Source of the DNA: Pseudoflavonifractor sp. MSJ-37
GTDB taxonomy: Bacteria > Bacillota > Clostridia > Oscillospirales > Oscillospiraceae
Assembly: GCF_018917965.1 (NCBI RefSeq)
Contig: NZ_JAHLPP010000001.1
Coordinates: forward strand, 186,001-250,000
Length of the DNA stretch: 64,000 bases
Direction: 5' to 3'
How positions within the stretch are numbered: position 1 is the first letter of the stretch; every line of letters begins with the position of its first letter. This document shows, piece by piece, positions 1 through 7,661 of the stretch. Both the position numbers and the translations under genes were made by a program. The notes beneath the pieces are model-generated. The model was not told the DNA's origin. It worked only from the letters and a program-made list of their open reading frames with translations, and searched no databases.

Positions 1-2
1 CC

Positions 3-686
3 CGGCGGGAGGTCAAGGAGCTGGTGAAGGCCGGACGGGTGCGGGTCAACGGGGCCGCGGCCCGTTCGCCGGAGGAGAAGTATGACCGGGAGGGGCTGGA
101 CCTCCGGGTGGACGGGGAGACGATCTCCGGAGCGCGCTTCGTCTATCTGATGCTCCACAAGCCCGCCGGTCTGGTGTCCGCCACGGAGGACCCCAGACAA
201 AAGACGGTGCTGGAGCTCCTGCCTCCCCATCTGCGGCGGGTGGGCCTCTTCCCGGCGGGACGGCTGGACCGGGACACGGAGGGCCTGCTCCTGCTCACCA
301 ACGACGGGGCCCTGGCCCATGACCTGCTCTCCCCGAAGAAGCACGTGGACAAGACCTACTTCGTCCGGGTGGACGGGGCGCTGGACGAGGCGGACTGCGC
401 CGCCTTCGCCTCCGGCATGACTCTGGGGGACGGACTGGAGTGTCTCCCGGCGGGACTGGAGCGGCTGGAGGCCCCGGACGAGGGCATCGTCACCCTCCGG
501 GAGGGGAAATACCACCAGATCAAGCGGATGCTGGCCGCCCGGGGCAAGCCGGTGGTCTATCTGAAGCGGCTGACCATGGGCCCGCTGACCCTGGATCCCA
601 CACTGGAGAAGGGGGCCTGGAGGCCACTGACCGGGGAGGAGCGGGCGGCGCTGGAGGCCTGCCGGAGCCTGCGCCGCCCCGGATGA
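3..686 (+). CDS. RsuA/RluB-family 16S/23S rRNA pseudouridine synthase, 5'-truncated by the window
   Basis: This enzyme isomerises a uridine in rRNA to pseudouridine. The open frame runs back to the first bases of the window and reads as the end of an S4 RNA-binding domain (residues RREVKELV, then KAGRVRVNG), so the true start lies upstream and the GTG at 24 is only internal. The catalytic signature GRLDRDTEGLLLLTNDG carries the conserved Asp of the RsuA/RluB/RluE/RluF family. The C-terminal part KYHQIKRMLA is also typical. Whether it acts on 16S or 23S rRNA cannot be told from sequence alone. No terminator is visible between its stop and the promoter at 733. Confidence 0.93.
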   Translation, partial: RREVKELVKAGRVRVNGAAARSPEEKYDREGLDLRVDGETISGARFVYLMLHKPAGLVSATEDPRQKTVLELLPPHLRRVGLFPAGRLDRDTEGLLLLTNDGALAHDLLSPKKHVDKTYFVRVDGALDEADCAAFASGMTLGDGLECLPAGLERLEAPDEGIVTLREGKYHQIKRMLAARGKPVVYLKRLTMGPLTLDPTLEKGAWRPLTGEERAALEACRSLRRPG

Positions 687-732
687 AGACCGGACGTTTC
701 GGCATTTTCCACAAAAAACTTTCTCTGACCTA

Positions 733-761
733 TTGAAAAGAGAAAAAAAAGTCGTTATAAT
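733..761 (+). promoter_or_regulatory. Sigma-A promoter for the PucR-like regulator/ftsEX region
   Basis: TTGAAA at 733-738 and a perfect TATAAT at 756-761 are separated by 17 bp in an A-rich island. The expected transcript starts near 768 and has a leader of about 80 nt before the ATG at 849. Confidence 0.85.
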
Positions 762-848
762 AGAGACCGTATCGAATGATCAGACAAGCGTGCGTGTGGA
801 TTTGAGAAGGGTTCCCAACGCAAACAGAGTTTAGGGGGGCATTTGTAC

Positions 849-1940
849 ATGTCTAGCAGGATTTTTCAAAGTGTGGTTCTCCAGATGAAGGACAGCACCG
901 ACCGGCCCATCGGCGTGATCGATTCTGAGGGCACGGTGGTCGCCTGCAATGAGCTCACCTGCATCGGTGAGCGCTGGTCCGGCGTGGTCGAGGCCGTCAA
1001 CAGCGGCGAGGGCAACATCGTCACCTTCGAGGGCCGGACCTTCAAGACCCTCAGCGGCTGGGGCTCTCAGTTCGATTACGCGGTGTTCGTCCGCGGCGAC
1101 GACGCCGAGGCCCGGATGCTCTGCTCCATGGCCGTGGTGGCCCTGAACGGCGCCAAGACCTACTATGAGGAGAAGCATGACAAGGCCACCTTCATCAAGA
1201 ACATCATCTCTGACAACATCCTGCTGGGGGACATCTATGTCCGGGCCAAGGAGCTCCACTTCGTGTCTGAGCTCCCCCGCGCCGTGTTCCTGATCCGTCA
1301 GGTGGAGAGCAGCGACGTGGCCGCCATCGACGTGGTGCAGGCCCTCTTCCCCGATAAGCAGACCGACTTCGTCCTCTCCATCAGCGAGACCGACGTGGCC
1401 CTCATCAAGCAGCTCCCCGACGGGACCGAGAGCAAGGAGCTCTACAAGATCGCCAAGCAGATCGAGGAGGCCATCACGGAGGAGCTGAACATCAAGGTGG
1501 TCATCGGCATCGGCACCATCGTCAGCCACATCCGGGACTTGGCCCGGGCCTATAAGGAGGCTCAGGTGGCCATCGACGTGGGCAAGGTGTTCGATACCGA
1601 AAAGTCCATCATCAACTATGAGAACCTGGGCATCGGGCGCCTGATCTATCAGCTGCCCACCACCCTGTGCGAGATGTTCCTCCAGGAGGTCTTCAAGAAG
1701 AATCCCATCGACGCGCTGGATCAGGAGACCCTGTTCACCATCAACAAGTTCTTCGAGAACAACCTGAACGTGTCCGAGACCGCCCGGAAGCTCTTCGTCC
1801 ACCGGAACACGCTGGTGTACCGTCTGGAGAAGATCAAGAAGCTCACCGGTCTGGATCTGCGGGAGTTCGACGACGCCATCACCTTCAAGGTGGCCCTGAT
1901 GGTCAAGAAGTACCTGGTCTCCCGCGGCATCGACAATTGA
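849..1940 (+). CDS. PucR/CdaR-like transcriptional regulator
   Basis: A 363-residue putative DNA-binding regulator. The C-terminus (about 300-355) matches the PucR-type helix-turn-helix: NNLNVSETARKLFVHRNTLV followed by YRLEKIKKLTGLDLREFDDA. The middle (about 130-270) resembles the degenerate GGDEF-like domain found in this family, and the N-terminal 110 residues are an unassigned sensor. I chose the ATG at 849 because a G-rich ribosome site (834-839) lies 9 bp before it; the in-frame TTG at 843 is too close. It is the first gene after a strong promoter and precedes ftsE by 169 bp, so it may be cotranscribed with, or control, the division/cell-wall genes downstream. Its effector is unknown. 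Confidence 0.85.
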   Translation: MSSRIFQSVVLQMKDSTDRPIGVIDSEGTVVACNELTCIGERWSGVVEAVNSGEGNIVTFEGRTFKTLSGWGSQFDYAVFVRGDDAEARMLCSMAVVALNGAKTYYEEKHDKATFIKNIISDNILLGDIYVRAKELHFVSELPRAVFLIRQVESSDVAAIDVVQALFPDKQTDFVLSISETDVALIKQLPDGTESKELYKIAKQIEEAITEELNIKVVIGIGTIVSHIRDLARAYKEAQVAIDVGKVFDTEKSIINYENLGIGRLIYQLPTTLCEMFLQEVFKKNPIDALDQETLFTINKFFENNLNVSETARKLFVHRNTLVYRLEKIKKLTGLDLREFDDAITFKVALMVKKYLVSRGIDN

Positions 1941-1968
1941 CAGATATCTCCCTGAATATGGACGATGG

Positions 1969-2013
1969 ACATGCAGGATACAGGACGCGGAAACTGTATT
2001 CTGCATGTTTCCG
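1969..2013 (+). promoter_or_regulatory. Mutually exclusive hairpins in the ftsE leader
   Basis: A 15-bp stem with one G-U pair can form between 1969-1983 and 1994-2008 (arms ACATGCAGGATACAG and CTGTATTCTGCATGT). A competing stem pairs CGGAAAC (1988-1994) with GTTTCCG (2007-2013), and the two cannot coexist. A 10-bp palindrome GGGACGTCCC (2019-2028) follows. There is no U-tract, so this is not an ordinary terminator. Confidence 0.5.
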
Positions 2014-2109
2014 TTCCGGGGACGTCCCATGTGTGTGGACCGGCACCGCTCGATACGCTGGGCCCGGATGCTCGCGGGCCACATCAAGACGCGCGAAAAA
2101 GAGGTAGTT

Positions 2110-2799
2110 ATGATCCGTTTCATCGACATCTATAAGTCATACGACAACGGGACCAAGGCCCTGAAGGGCATCTCCATGCGGATCGACGACGGCGAGTTCG
2201 TCTTTTTGGTGGGGCCCTCCGGTTCCGGCAAGTCCACGATCATCAAGCTCATCACCGCCGAGGCGGCCCCCACCGAGGGGCGGCTGATGGTCAACGGCTA
2301 CAACCTGAACACCATCCGTCCCCGGCAGGTGCCCTATATGCGCCGGACCATGGGCGTCATCTTCCAGGACTTCCGGCTCATCGAGAAGAAGAGCATCTAT
2401 GAGAACCTGGTGTTCGCCATGCGGGCGGTGGGGGCCTCTCCCAAGGAGATCCGCACCCGGATCGCCTATGTGCTGGAGCTGGTGGGGCTGTCCACCAAGG
2501 CCGAGCGCCGGCCGGACGAGCTCTCCGGCGGCGAACAGCAGCGCGTGGCCATCGCCCGGGCGCTGGTGAACAACCCCAGCGTCATCATCGCCGACGAGCC
2601 CACGGGCAATCTGGACCCCCAGCGGTCCATGGAGATCATGATGCTCCTGGAGAAGATCAACGAGCTGGGCACCACCGTGCTGGTGGTCACCCATGAGAAG
2701 GAGCTGGTGGACCGCTTCGCCAAGCGGGTGGTCGCCATCGAGAACGGCCGGATCATCAGTGACGGCGTAGGCGGGTATTACGATAATGAGACGTTTTAA
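2110..2799 (+). CDS. ftsE: Cell division ATP-binding protein FtsE
   Basis: A 229-residue ABC ATPase that pairs with membrane FtsX and transmits ATP hydrolysis across the membrane to activate peptidoglycan hydrolases. Walker A GPSGSGKST is at about 35-43, the Q-loop VIFQDFRL at about 83-90, signature LSGGEQQR at about 138-145 and Walker B VIIADEP at about 158-164. The ATG at 2110 follows a GAGG site at 2101; the frame stays open further upstream, but the conserved FtsE N-terminus MIRFIDIYKSY starts here. It overlaps ftsX by 14 bp, a sign of translational coupling. Confidence 0.97.
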   Translation: MIRFIDIYKSYDNGTKALKGISMRIDDGEFVFLVGPSGSGKSTIIKLITAEAAPTEGRLMVNGYNLNTIRPRQVPYMRRTMGVIFQDFRLIEKKSIYENLVFAMRAVGASPKEIRTRIAYVLELVGLSTKAERRPDELSGGEQQRVAIARALVNNPSVIIADEPTGNLDPQRSMEIMMLLEKINELGTTVLVVTHEKELVDRFAKRVVAIENGRIISDGVGGYYDNETF

Positions 2800-3676
2800 T
2801 AATTTGGGATATTTCTTCTTGGAGGGCTTCCGGAGCATCTTCACCCACGGGCTCATGTCCTTCGCGGCGGTGTGCATGATCGTGTGCTGTCTGCTGATCA
2901 TGGGCTCCTTCTCCCTGGTGGCCGTGAACCTGGACGAGATGCTGGGGGACTTCGAGAAGCAGAACGAATTTTTGGCCTACATCGACGAGAGCTGGAGCGA
3001 CGAACAGGCCAGGGCCCTCCAAAGCCAGATCGAGGCCATCCCCAACGTGTCCACGGTCCAATTCATGAGCCGGGCGGAGGCCATGGAGGAGTTCGCCGCC
3101 AAGCAGGAGGAGACGGAGCTCTTCGACAGCCTGCCGGACACCGTCCTGCGGGACCGCTACCGGATCCATGTGGAGAACTTGGACCAGCTCAAGCAGACCG
3201 TGGCCCAGGTGGAGGCGGTGGACGGCGTGGTCAAGACCAGCGCCGCCTTCGAGGTGGCGGAGGGCTTCACCGTGGTGCGCAACATCGCCAGCGCCGTGGC
3301 CCTGATCCTGGTGGGCATCCTCCTGCTGGTGTCCCTGTTCATCATCACCAACACGATCAAGCTGGCCACCTTCAACCGCCGGGAGGAGATCGCCATCATG
3401 AAGATGTGCGGCGCCACCAACGGCTTCGTCCGCTGGCCCTTCGTGTTCGAGGGCATGATCCTGGGTCTGACGGGCTCTCTGGCGGCCTACTTCATCCAGT
3501 GGGGCGTCTACGTGCTGATCGGCCGGGCCATCAACACCTCGGACACCATGCAGCTGATCACCATGCTGCCCTTCGAGCAGATGGCCACGCAGGTGCTGGG
3601 CGTGTTCCTGGGCACCGGCTTCGTGATCGGCGTGGGTGGCAGCCTCATGGCCATCCGCAAGTTCCTCCAGGTCTAA
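2786..3676 (+). CDS. ftsX: Cell division protein FtsX (permease-like)
   Basis: A 296-residue membrane partner of FtsE. The pattern is typical: one N-terminal transmembrane helix (about 24-46), a large extracellular loop (about 50-165) that contacts hydrolase regulators, then three further helices (about 170-195, 220-245, 265-288). The motif RREEIAIMKMCGATNGFVRWP, just before the second last helix pair, is the conserved FtsX cytoplasmic loop. It starts inside the end of ftsE. The next gene encodes a coiled-coil M23 protein, the expected extracellular target of FtsEX. Confidence 0.96.
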   Translation: MRRFNNLGYFFLEGFRSIFTHGLMSFAAVCMIVCCLLIMGSFSLVAVNLDEMLGDFEKQNEFLAYIDESWSDEQARALQSQIEAIPNVSTVQFMSRAEAMEEFAAKQEETELFDSLPDTVLRDRYRIHVENLDQLKQTVAQVEAVDGVVKTSAAFEVAEGFTVVRNIASAVALILVGILLLVSLFIITNTIKLATFNRREEIAIMKMCGATNGFVRWPFVFEGMILGLTGSLAAYFIQWGVYVLIGRAINTSDTMQLITMLPFEQMATQVLGVFLGTGFVIGVGGSLMAIRKFLQV

Positions 3677-3692
3677 GGCAAGGAGCGTCTGA

Positions 3693-4976
3693 ATGGGAAA
3701 CAAGACACAGAAGAAGCTGCGGAAGCAGCCGCCCAAGGGGGAGCGCTGGGACGGCCGCCGGATCCTCACCGCCGTGCTGGCCGTGGTCATGGCCCTGCTC
3801 ATGATCCTGCCCATGGTATCCATGATCGCCAGCGGCACCGCCAGCGCCGTGACGCAGGCGGATATCGACAAGCTCAAGAAGGCCCAGCAGGCCTCCAAGG
3901 ACCGTCAGGCCCAGCTGAAGGACCAGCTCAGCGGCCTGAAGGATGACCAGGCCGACGCCATCCAGAAGCGGACCCTCATCCAGCAGCAGCTGGAGGCCAT
4001 CAGCAGTGAGATCGACAGCATCCAGGGCCAGATCACCTACTATGACGGCCAGATCCAGCAGAAGGAGGCCGAGCGGGTGGAGGCCGTGGCCAAGGAAGAG
4101 GCCCAGTACGACCTCTTCTGCCAGCGGGTCCGGGCCATGGAGGAGGACGGTACCGTCTCCTACTGGTCCATCATCTTCCAGGCGGAGAGCTTCACCGACC
4201 TGCTGGACCGGATCACCATGGTGGATGAGATCATGGACTACGACCAGGCGGTCATGGACCAGCTGGTGGCCACCCGGAAGCAGATCGAGGCCATCAAGGC
4301 CGACCTGGAGACCTCCCGGGCGGAACAGCAGGCCAAGAAGGAGGAGCAGGAGGCCAAGAAGAAAGAACAGCAGGCCAAGCTGTCCGAGGCCCAGGCCCTC
4401 CTAGACAAGATCAACGCCGACACGGCAGAGGTCAACCGCCAGCTGGACGCGGAGAGCAAGGCCGCGGCCCAGATCCAGGCGGATATCATCGCCAAGCAGA
4501 AGAAGCTGGAGGAGGAGCGGAAGAAGCAGAACATCGTGCTGGACACCGGCGGCGACTATATGTGGCCTCTGCCCGGCTACTATCGTCTGACCTCCGCCTT
4601 CGGCTACCGGATCCACCCGATCACCCACAAGGCCCACAGCCATACCGGCATCGACATCCCCGCGCCCGCCGGTACGCCGGTCTACGCGGCCAAGGGCGGG
4701 CAGGTGGTCACCTCGGCCCGGCACAGCTCCTATGGCAACTATGTGGTCATCGACCACGGCAATGGCAACTCCACCCTGTATGCCCACATGAGTAGCCGGG
4801 CGGTGTCCGAGGGCCAGATCGTGAAGAAGGGCGCCGTGATCGGCTATGTGGGCTCCACAGGCTCCTCCACCGGCAACCACCTGCATCTGGAGGTCCGGGT
4901 GAACTACACCCGGACGAACCCGGAGAAATGCTTCCCCGGACTGTACAATTCGTTCGTCCGGGCATATAATTCGTAA
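3693..4976 (+). CDS. Coiled-coil M23 peptidase, EnvC/CwlO-like FtsEX effector
   Basis: A 427-residue exported cell-wall hydrolase or hydrolase activator. A signal segment (about 31-55) ends in ASA. Long heptad-rich coiled coils follow (about 58-275; many KKEEQEAKKKEQQAK-type stretches), then an M23/LytM domain (about 290-415). The zinc ligands appear intact: HTGID in the first motif and HLHLEV in the last, so the enzyme may be catalytically active rather than a degenerate activator like E. coli EnvC. The gene begins 16 bp after ftsX. From known FtsEX biology I infer that the coiled coil is held by the FtsX loop and released by ATP hydrolysis. Confidence 0.93.
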   Translation: MGNKTQKKLRKQPPKGERWDGRRILTAVLAVVMALLMILPMVSMIASGTASAVTQADIDKLKKAQQASKDRQAQLKDQLSGLKDDQADAIQKRTLIQQQLEAISSEIDSIQGQITYYDGQIQQKEAERVEAVAKEEAQYDLFCQRVRAMEEDGTVSYWSIIFQAESFTDLLDRITMVDEIMDYDQAVMDQLVATRKQIEAIKADLETSRAEQQAKKEEQEAKKKEQQAKLSEAQALLDKINADTAEVNRQLDAESKAAAQIQADIIAKQKKLEEERKKQNIVLDTGGDYMWPLPGYYRLTSAFGYRIHPITHKAHSHTGIDIPAPAGTPVYAAKGGQVVTSARHSSYGNYVVIDHGNGNSTLYAHMSSRAVSEGQIVKKGAVIGYVGSTGSSTGNHLHLEVRVNYTRTNPEKCFPGLYNSFVRAYNS

Positions 4977-5003
4977 GAGACACATACATTCGGAACGAGA
5001 CTG

Positions 5004-5033
5004 AGAGGGGAGCGCGGGAACGTGCTCCCCTCT
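5004..5033 (+). other. Intergenic hairpin with GNRA-type loop
   Basis: AGAGGGGAGC (5004-5013) pairs perfectly with GCTCCCCTCT (5024-5033). The stem can extend to a GGAA tetraloop at 5017-5020. No T-run follows, so it looks like an RNA-stability or processing hairpin between the M23 gene and the S41 protease, not a full terminator. Confidence 0.5.
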
Positions 5034-5057
5034 GCGCATCTCCAGGGAGGGACCGAT

Positions 5058-6236
5058 ATGGACAAAACGAAGGACGGGCGGCGCTTCCGGGCGCGGGCCT
5101 TGGTACTGACGGCAGTGTGCGCCGTGCTGGCGACGCTGGCCCTGCTGGCCGCCGCCGTGTGGCTCGTGTTCGGGAAGGACGGCACGGCGGTGCTGGAGGG
5201 CCTCTTCCTGGTCCGGACCCAGTATGTGGGGGACGACGACTCCGCCGCCGTGGCGGACAGCGCCCTCTCCGGGCTGATCGACGGAGTGGGGGACCGCTGG
5301 TCTTACTATCTGGATCCGGAGCGCTATCAGGCGGAGCAGACCCGCCGGGAGAACGCCTATGTGGGCATCGGCGTCACGGTGGACTATACCAGCGGGGAGG
5401 GCCTGCGGATCCGGTCCGTCACCCCGGGCGGGCCGGCGGAGGCGGCGGGCCTCCAGGCGGACGAGATCATCACCGAGGCGGACGGCGTGTCTCTGGCGGG
5501 AGACGCCCGCTATGATGCCACCGACCGGATCGCCGGGGCGGAGGGCACCACCGTGCGCCTCACGGTCAAGGGCACAGACGGCGCCCTCCGGGAGGTGACG
5601 GTGGAGCGGAAGAGCATCCACACGGATCCGGTGTCCTATGAGATGCTGGACGGTCGAGTGGGCTATGTGGCCCTGAGCAATTTCTTCCGGGGGAGCGAGG
5701 AGGCCGTGAAGGCGGCGGTGGAGGACCTCCAGAGCCAGGGGGCCAGGGCGCTGGTGTTCGATATGCGGAACAACGGCGGCGGCTATCTGGATGAGCTGAT
5801 CCCCATGCTGGACGATCTCCTGCCCGAGGGGACCATCTTCCAGACTAGGAGCAATGTGGGACGGGTCAAGACCTATGAGTCTGACGCGGACGGTGTGGAT
5901 CTGCCCATGGCGGTGCTGGTGAACGCCGATACCTACTCCGCCGCCGAGATCTTCGCGGCGGAGCTCCAGGAGAAGGTGGGGGCCGCGGTCGTCGGCGTGC
6001 CCACCACCGGGAAGGGCTATTCTCAGATCCTGTTCCCCCTGACCAATGGGGGCGCGGTCGGCCTGTCCACGGCGGAGTACTTCACCGGAGAGGGCGTCAG
6101 CCTGATCGGCACCGGCCTGACGCTGGACCGGGAGGTGGCCCTCACGGACGAGGACGCCGCCAAGCAGAAGGCCGGGGTCCTGCCCAAAGAGGAGGATGCC
6201 CAGCTCCAGGCGGCACTGGAGCTGTTGCAAAGCTGA
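5058..6236 (+). CDS. S41-family C-terminal processing peptidase with PDZ domain
   Basis: A 392-residue membrane-anchored serine protease of the CtpA/CtpB type. It has one N-terminal helix (about 12-35), a PDZ domain (about 90-175; GGPAEAAGLQADEIITEADG) and an S41 protease domain. The nucleophile region is VNADTYSAAEIFAAEL, with the catalytic Lys expected in PTTGKGYSQ, giving a Ser-Lys dyad. The ATG at 5058 follows GGGAGG and begins MDKTKDGRR, a normal cytosolic lead before the helix. Its location after ftsEX and the M23 gene suggests processing of cell-wall hydrolases or their regulators (inference). Confidence 0.94.
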   Translation: MDKTKDGRRFRARALVLTAVCAVLATLALLAAAVWLVFGKDGTAVLEGLFLVRTQYVGDDDSAAVADSALSGLIDGVGDRWSYYLDPERYQAEQTRRENAYVGIGVTVDYTSGEGLRIRSVTPGGPAEAAGLQADEIITEADGVSLAGDARYDATDRIAGAEGTTVRLTVKGTDGALREVTVERKSIHTDPVSYEMLDGRVGYVALSNFFRGSEEAVKAAVEDLQSQGARALVFDMRNNGGGYLDELIPMLDDLLPEGTIFQTRSNVGRVKTYESDADGVDLPMAVLVNADTYSAAEIFAAELQEKVGAAVVGVPTTGKGYSQILFPLTNGGAVGLSTAEYFTGEGVSLIGTGLTLDREVALTDEDAAKQKAGVLPKEEDAQLQAALELLQS

Positions 6237-6254
6237 TATCGTATCGTATAAAAT
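6225..6254 (+). promoter_or_regulatory. Likely promoter for the unknown gene at 6342
   Basis: TTGCAA at 6225-6230 and overlapping TATAAA/TAAAAT at 6247-6254 lie 16-18 bp apart, spanning the end of the protease gene. A GGGACAG/CTGTCCC inverted repeat follows near 6300-6315, with a second CTGTCCC just before the ribosome site. Confidence 0.55.
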
Positions 6255-6341
6255 AAAGCTCGATATACAGATAGGTGCGAAAAACATCGCCGGACGCATG
6301 GGACAGACCTGTCCCGCATATCCTGTCCCGAGGTGAGGGAC

Positions 6342-7079
6342 ATGGTGGGGATAGTCGTGTTGGAGCCGTCCGGAGGCTGGAGGCCCCGACTGGAGGAGGT
6401 CCAGATCCGGGGCCTCCGGCTGTATCGGGCCTCCGTGCCGGTGCCGGCCAGACCATCCCCGAAGCGGCTGGAGCGGCGGATCCGCCGGGCCGGACATCTC
6501 CTGCGGGAGGCGGGGTGCCGCCGGGTATTGACGGCGGAAGCGTTCTCCGGCTGGCCGGTGTTGGAGGAAGCGGGGCTCCGGCGGGTGGACCCCGGTCCGC
6601 TGTGTCAGGCCATGGGTGCGGAGCTGGCCCGGGCCTGGCTGGCGGCCCGGCATATCCCGCCCGGAGAGGCGGTGGTCGCCCTCTGCGGGGATGGGGTGGA
6701 CGCGCGGCTCTTCGAGGCGGCCCAGACGCTCTGTCCGGAGGTACGGGGGCTGATCCTCCGAGCGGGAGAGCGGGGCCGGGAGCTGGCGGTCTGGTTGGAG
6801 GACCGGTATGGACTGCCCGTGCTGGAGGAGGACCGGCGGGCCTGCCTGCGGCTCTGGTATGCCCCGCCGCCGGACCCGCCGGAGGAGCGGGATCTGGTCC
6901 TCTGCGGACCGGTCCCGGCACTGGGCGGGCTGTCCCTCCAGCCACCCTTCGATCCGCCGGAGAAGCTGGCTCCGCTCCCCTTGACGGCCCTGCTCTGGGA
7001 GGAGGGGCGCCTGGCGCCGGAGGAGCTGAGGATACAGCTTGACAGCACAGGAAAAAGTACATATAATGTAGGGACATGA
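6342..7079 (+). CDS. Protein of unknown function
   Basis: A 245-residue, Arg/Pro/Leu-rich soluble protein that I do not recognise. The ATG at 6342 is preferred over the GTG at 6333 because GAGG at 6330-6333 is 8 bp away from it. A segment around residues 85-150 (ALCGDGVDARLFEAAQTLC, then RGLILRAGE) alternates strand and helix in a Rossmann-like way, but no catalytic motif is clear. A competing frame at 6275-7042 is richer in Gly/Pro and lacks a ribosome site. The last 14 codons overlap the perfect greA promoter, so the encoded C-terminus may be constrained by promoter sequence. It lies between the S41 protease and greA. Confidence 0.65.
   Translation: MVGIVVLEPSGGWRPRLEEVQIRGLRLYRASVPVPARPSPKRLERRIRRAGHLLREAGCRRVLTAEAFSGWPVLEEAGLRRVDPGPLCQAMGAELARAWLAARHIPPGEAVVALCGDGVDARLFEAAQTLCPEVRGLILRAGERGRELAVWLEDRYGLPVLEEDRRACLRLWYAPPPDPPEERDLVLCGPVPALGGLSLQPPFDPPEKLAPLPLTALLWEEGRLAPEELRIQLDSTGKSTYNVGT
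7039..7067 (+). promoter_or_regulatory. Consensus promoter for greA-lysS
   Basis: Perfect TTGACA (7039-7044), a 17-bp spacer and perfect TATAAT (7062-7067). The whole promoter lies within the last codons of the preceding gene. Confidence 0.92.
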
Positions 7080-7097
7080 TACGATAGTCTGGAATAT

Positions 7098-7116
7098 CAT
7101 GAGCCGTTCAGGCTCA
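7098..7116 (+). other. greA leader hairpin
   Basis: ATGAGCC and GGCTCAT form a perfect 7-bp stem around GTTCA in the 5' leader of greA. The T-run after it is short and interrupted, so it is at most a weak attenuator. Confidence 0.4.
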
Positions 7117-7157
7117 TTTCTCATGTTTCCGGCAAAAAAGGAAAGGTGTGCACAGCA

Positions 7158-7637
7158 ATGGCAAAAGAGTTCAAGCTGAGCCCTGAGCGCTTCGAGCAGC
7201 TGAAAGAGGAGCTCAATTATCTCAAGACGGTCCGCGAGAAGGAAGTGGCCGATCAAATCAAGGAGGCCCGCTCCTTCGGCGACCTGTCCGAGAACAGCGA
7301 ATATGACGAGGCCAAGAACGAGCAGGGCAAGCTCTACTCCCGGATCGCCGAGGTGGAGAACATCCTGGCCAACTGCACCGTCATCGAGGAGGAGCACAGC
7401 GACGACACCTCCATGGTCCGTCTGGGCAGCCGCATCAAGGTCCTGGACAAGGAGTTCGACGAGGAAGTGGAGTATGAGGTCGTGGGCTCTCAGGAGGCCG
7501 ACCCCATGAACGGTCTGATCTCTGAGGACTCCCCCTTCGGTCGCGCCCTGCTGGGCAAGACCGTGGGCGACGAGGTGGAGGTGGAGGCCCCTGCCGGCAC
7601 CCTGTACTACAAGATCCTCAGCGTAGAGAAGGCGTAA
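7158..7637 (+). CDS. greA: Transcription elongation factor GreA
   Basis: A 159-residue factor that enters the RNA polymerase secondary channel and stimulates cleavage of backtracked RNA. The N-terminal coiled coil carries the acidic tip ARSFGDLSENSEYDEAK, where the conserved Asp and Glu help bind catalytic Mg. The C-terminal FKBP-like domain includes ISEDSPFGRALLGK. The ATG at 7158 fits the family N-terminus MAKEFKLSPE; an in-frame GTG at 7146 overlaps the ribosome site. lysS starts 25 bp downstream, the usual greA-lysS pairing of Firmicutes. Confidence 0.97.
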   Translation: MAKEFKLSPERFEQLKEELNYLKTVREKEVADQIKEARSFGDLSENSEYDEAKNEQGKLYSRIAEVENILANCTVIEEEHSDDTSMVRLGSRIKVLDKEFDEEVEYEVVGSQEADPMNGLISEDSPFGRALLGKTVGDEVEVEAPAGTLYYKILSVEKA

Positions 7638-7661
7638 CGAGAGAAAGGCGGAAGCACCACG

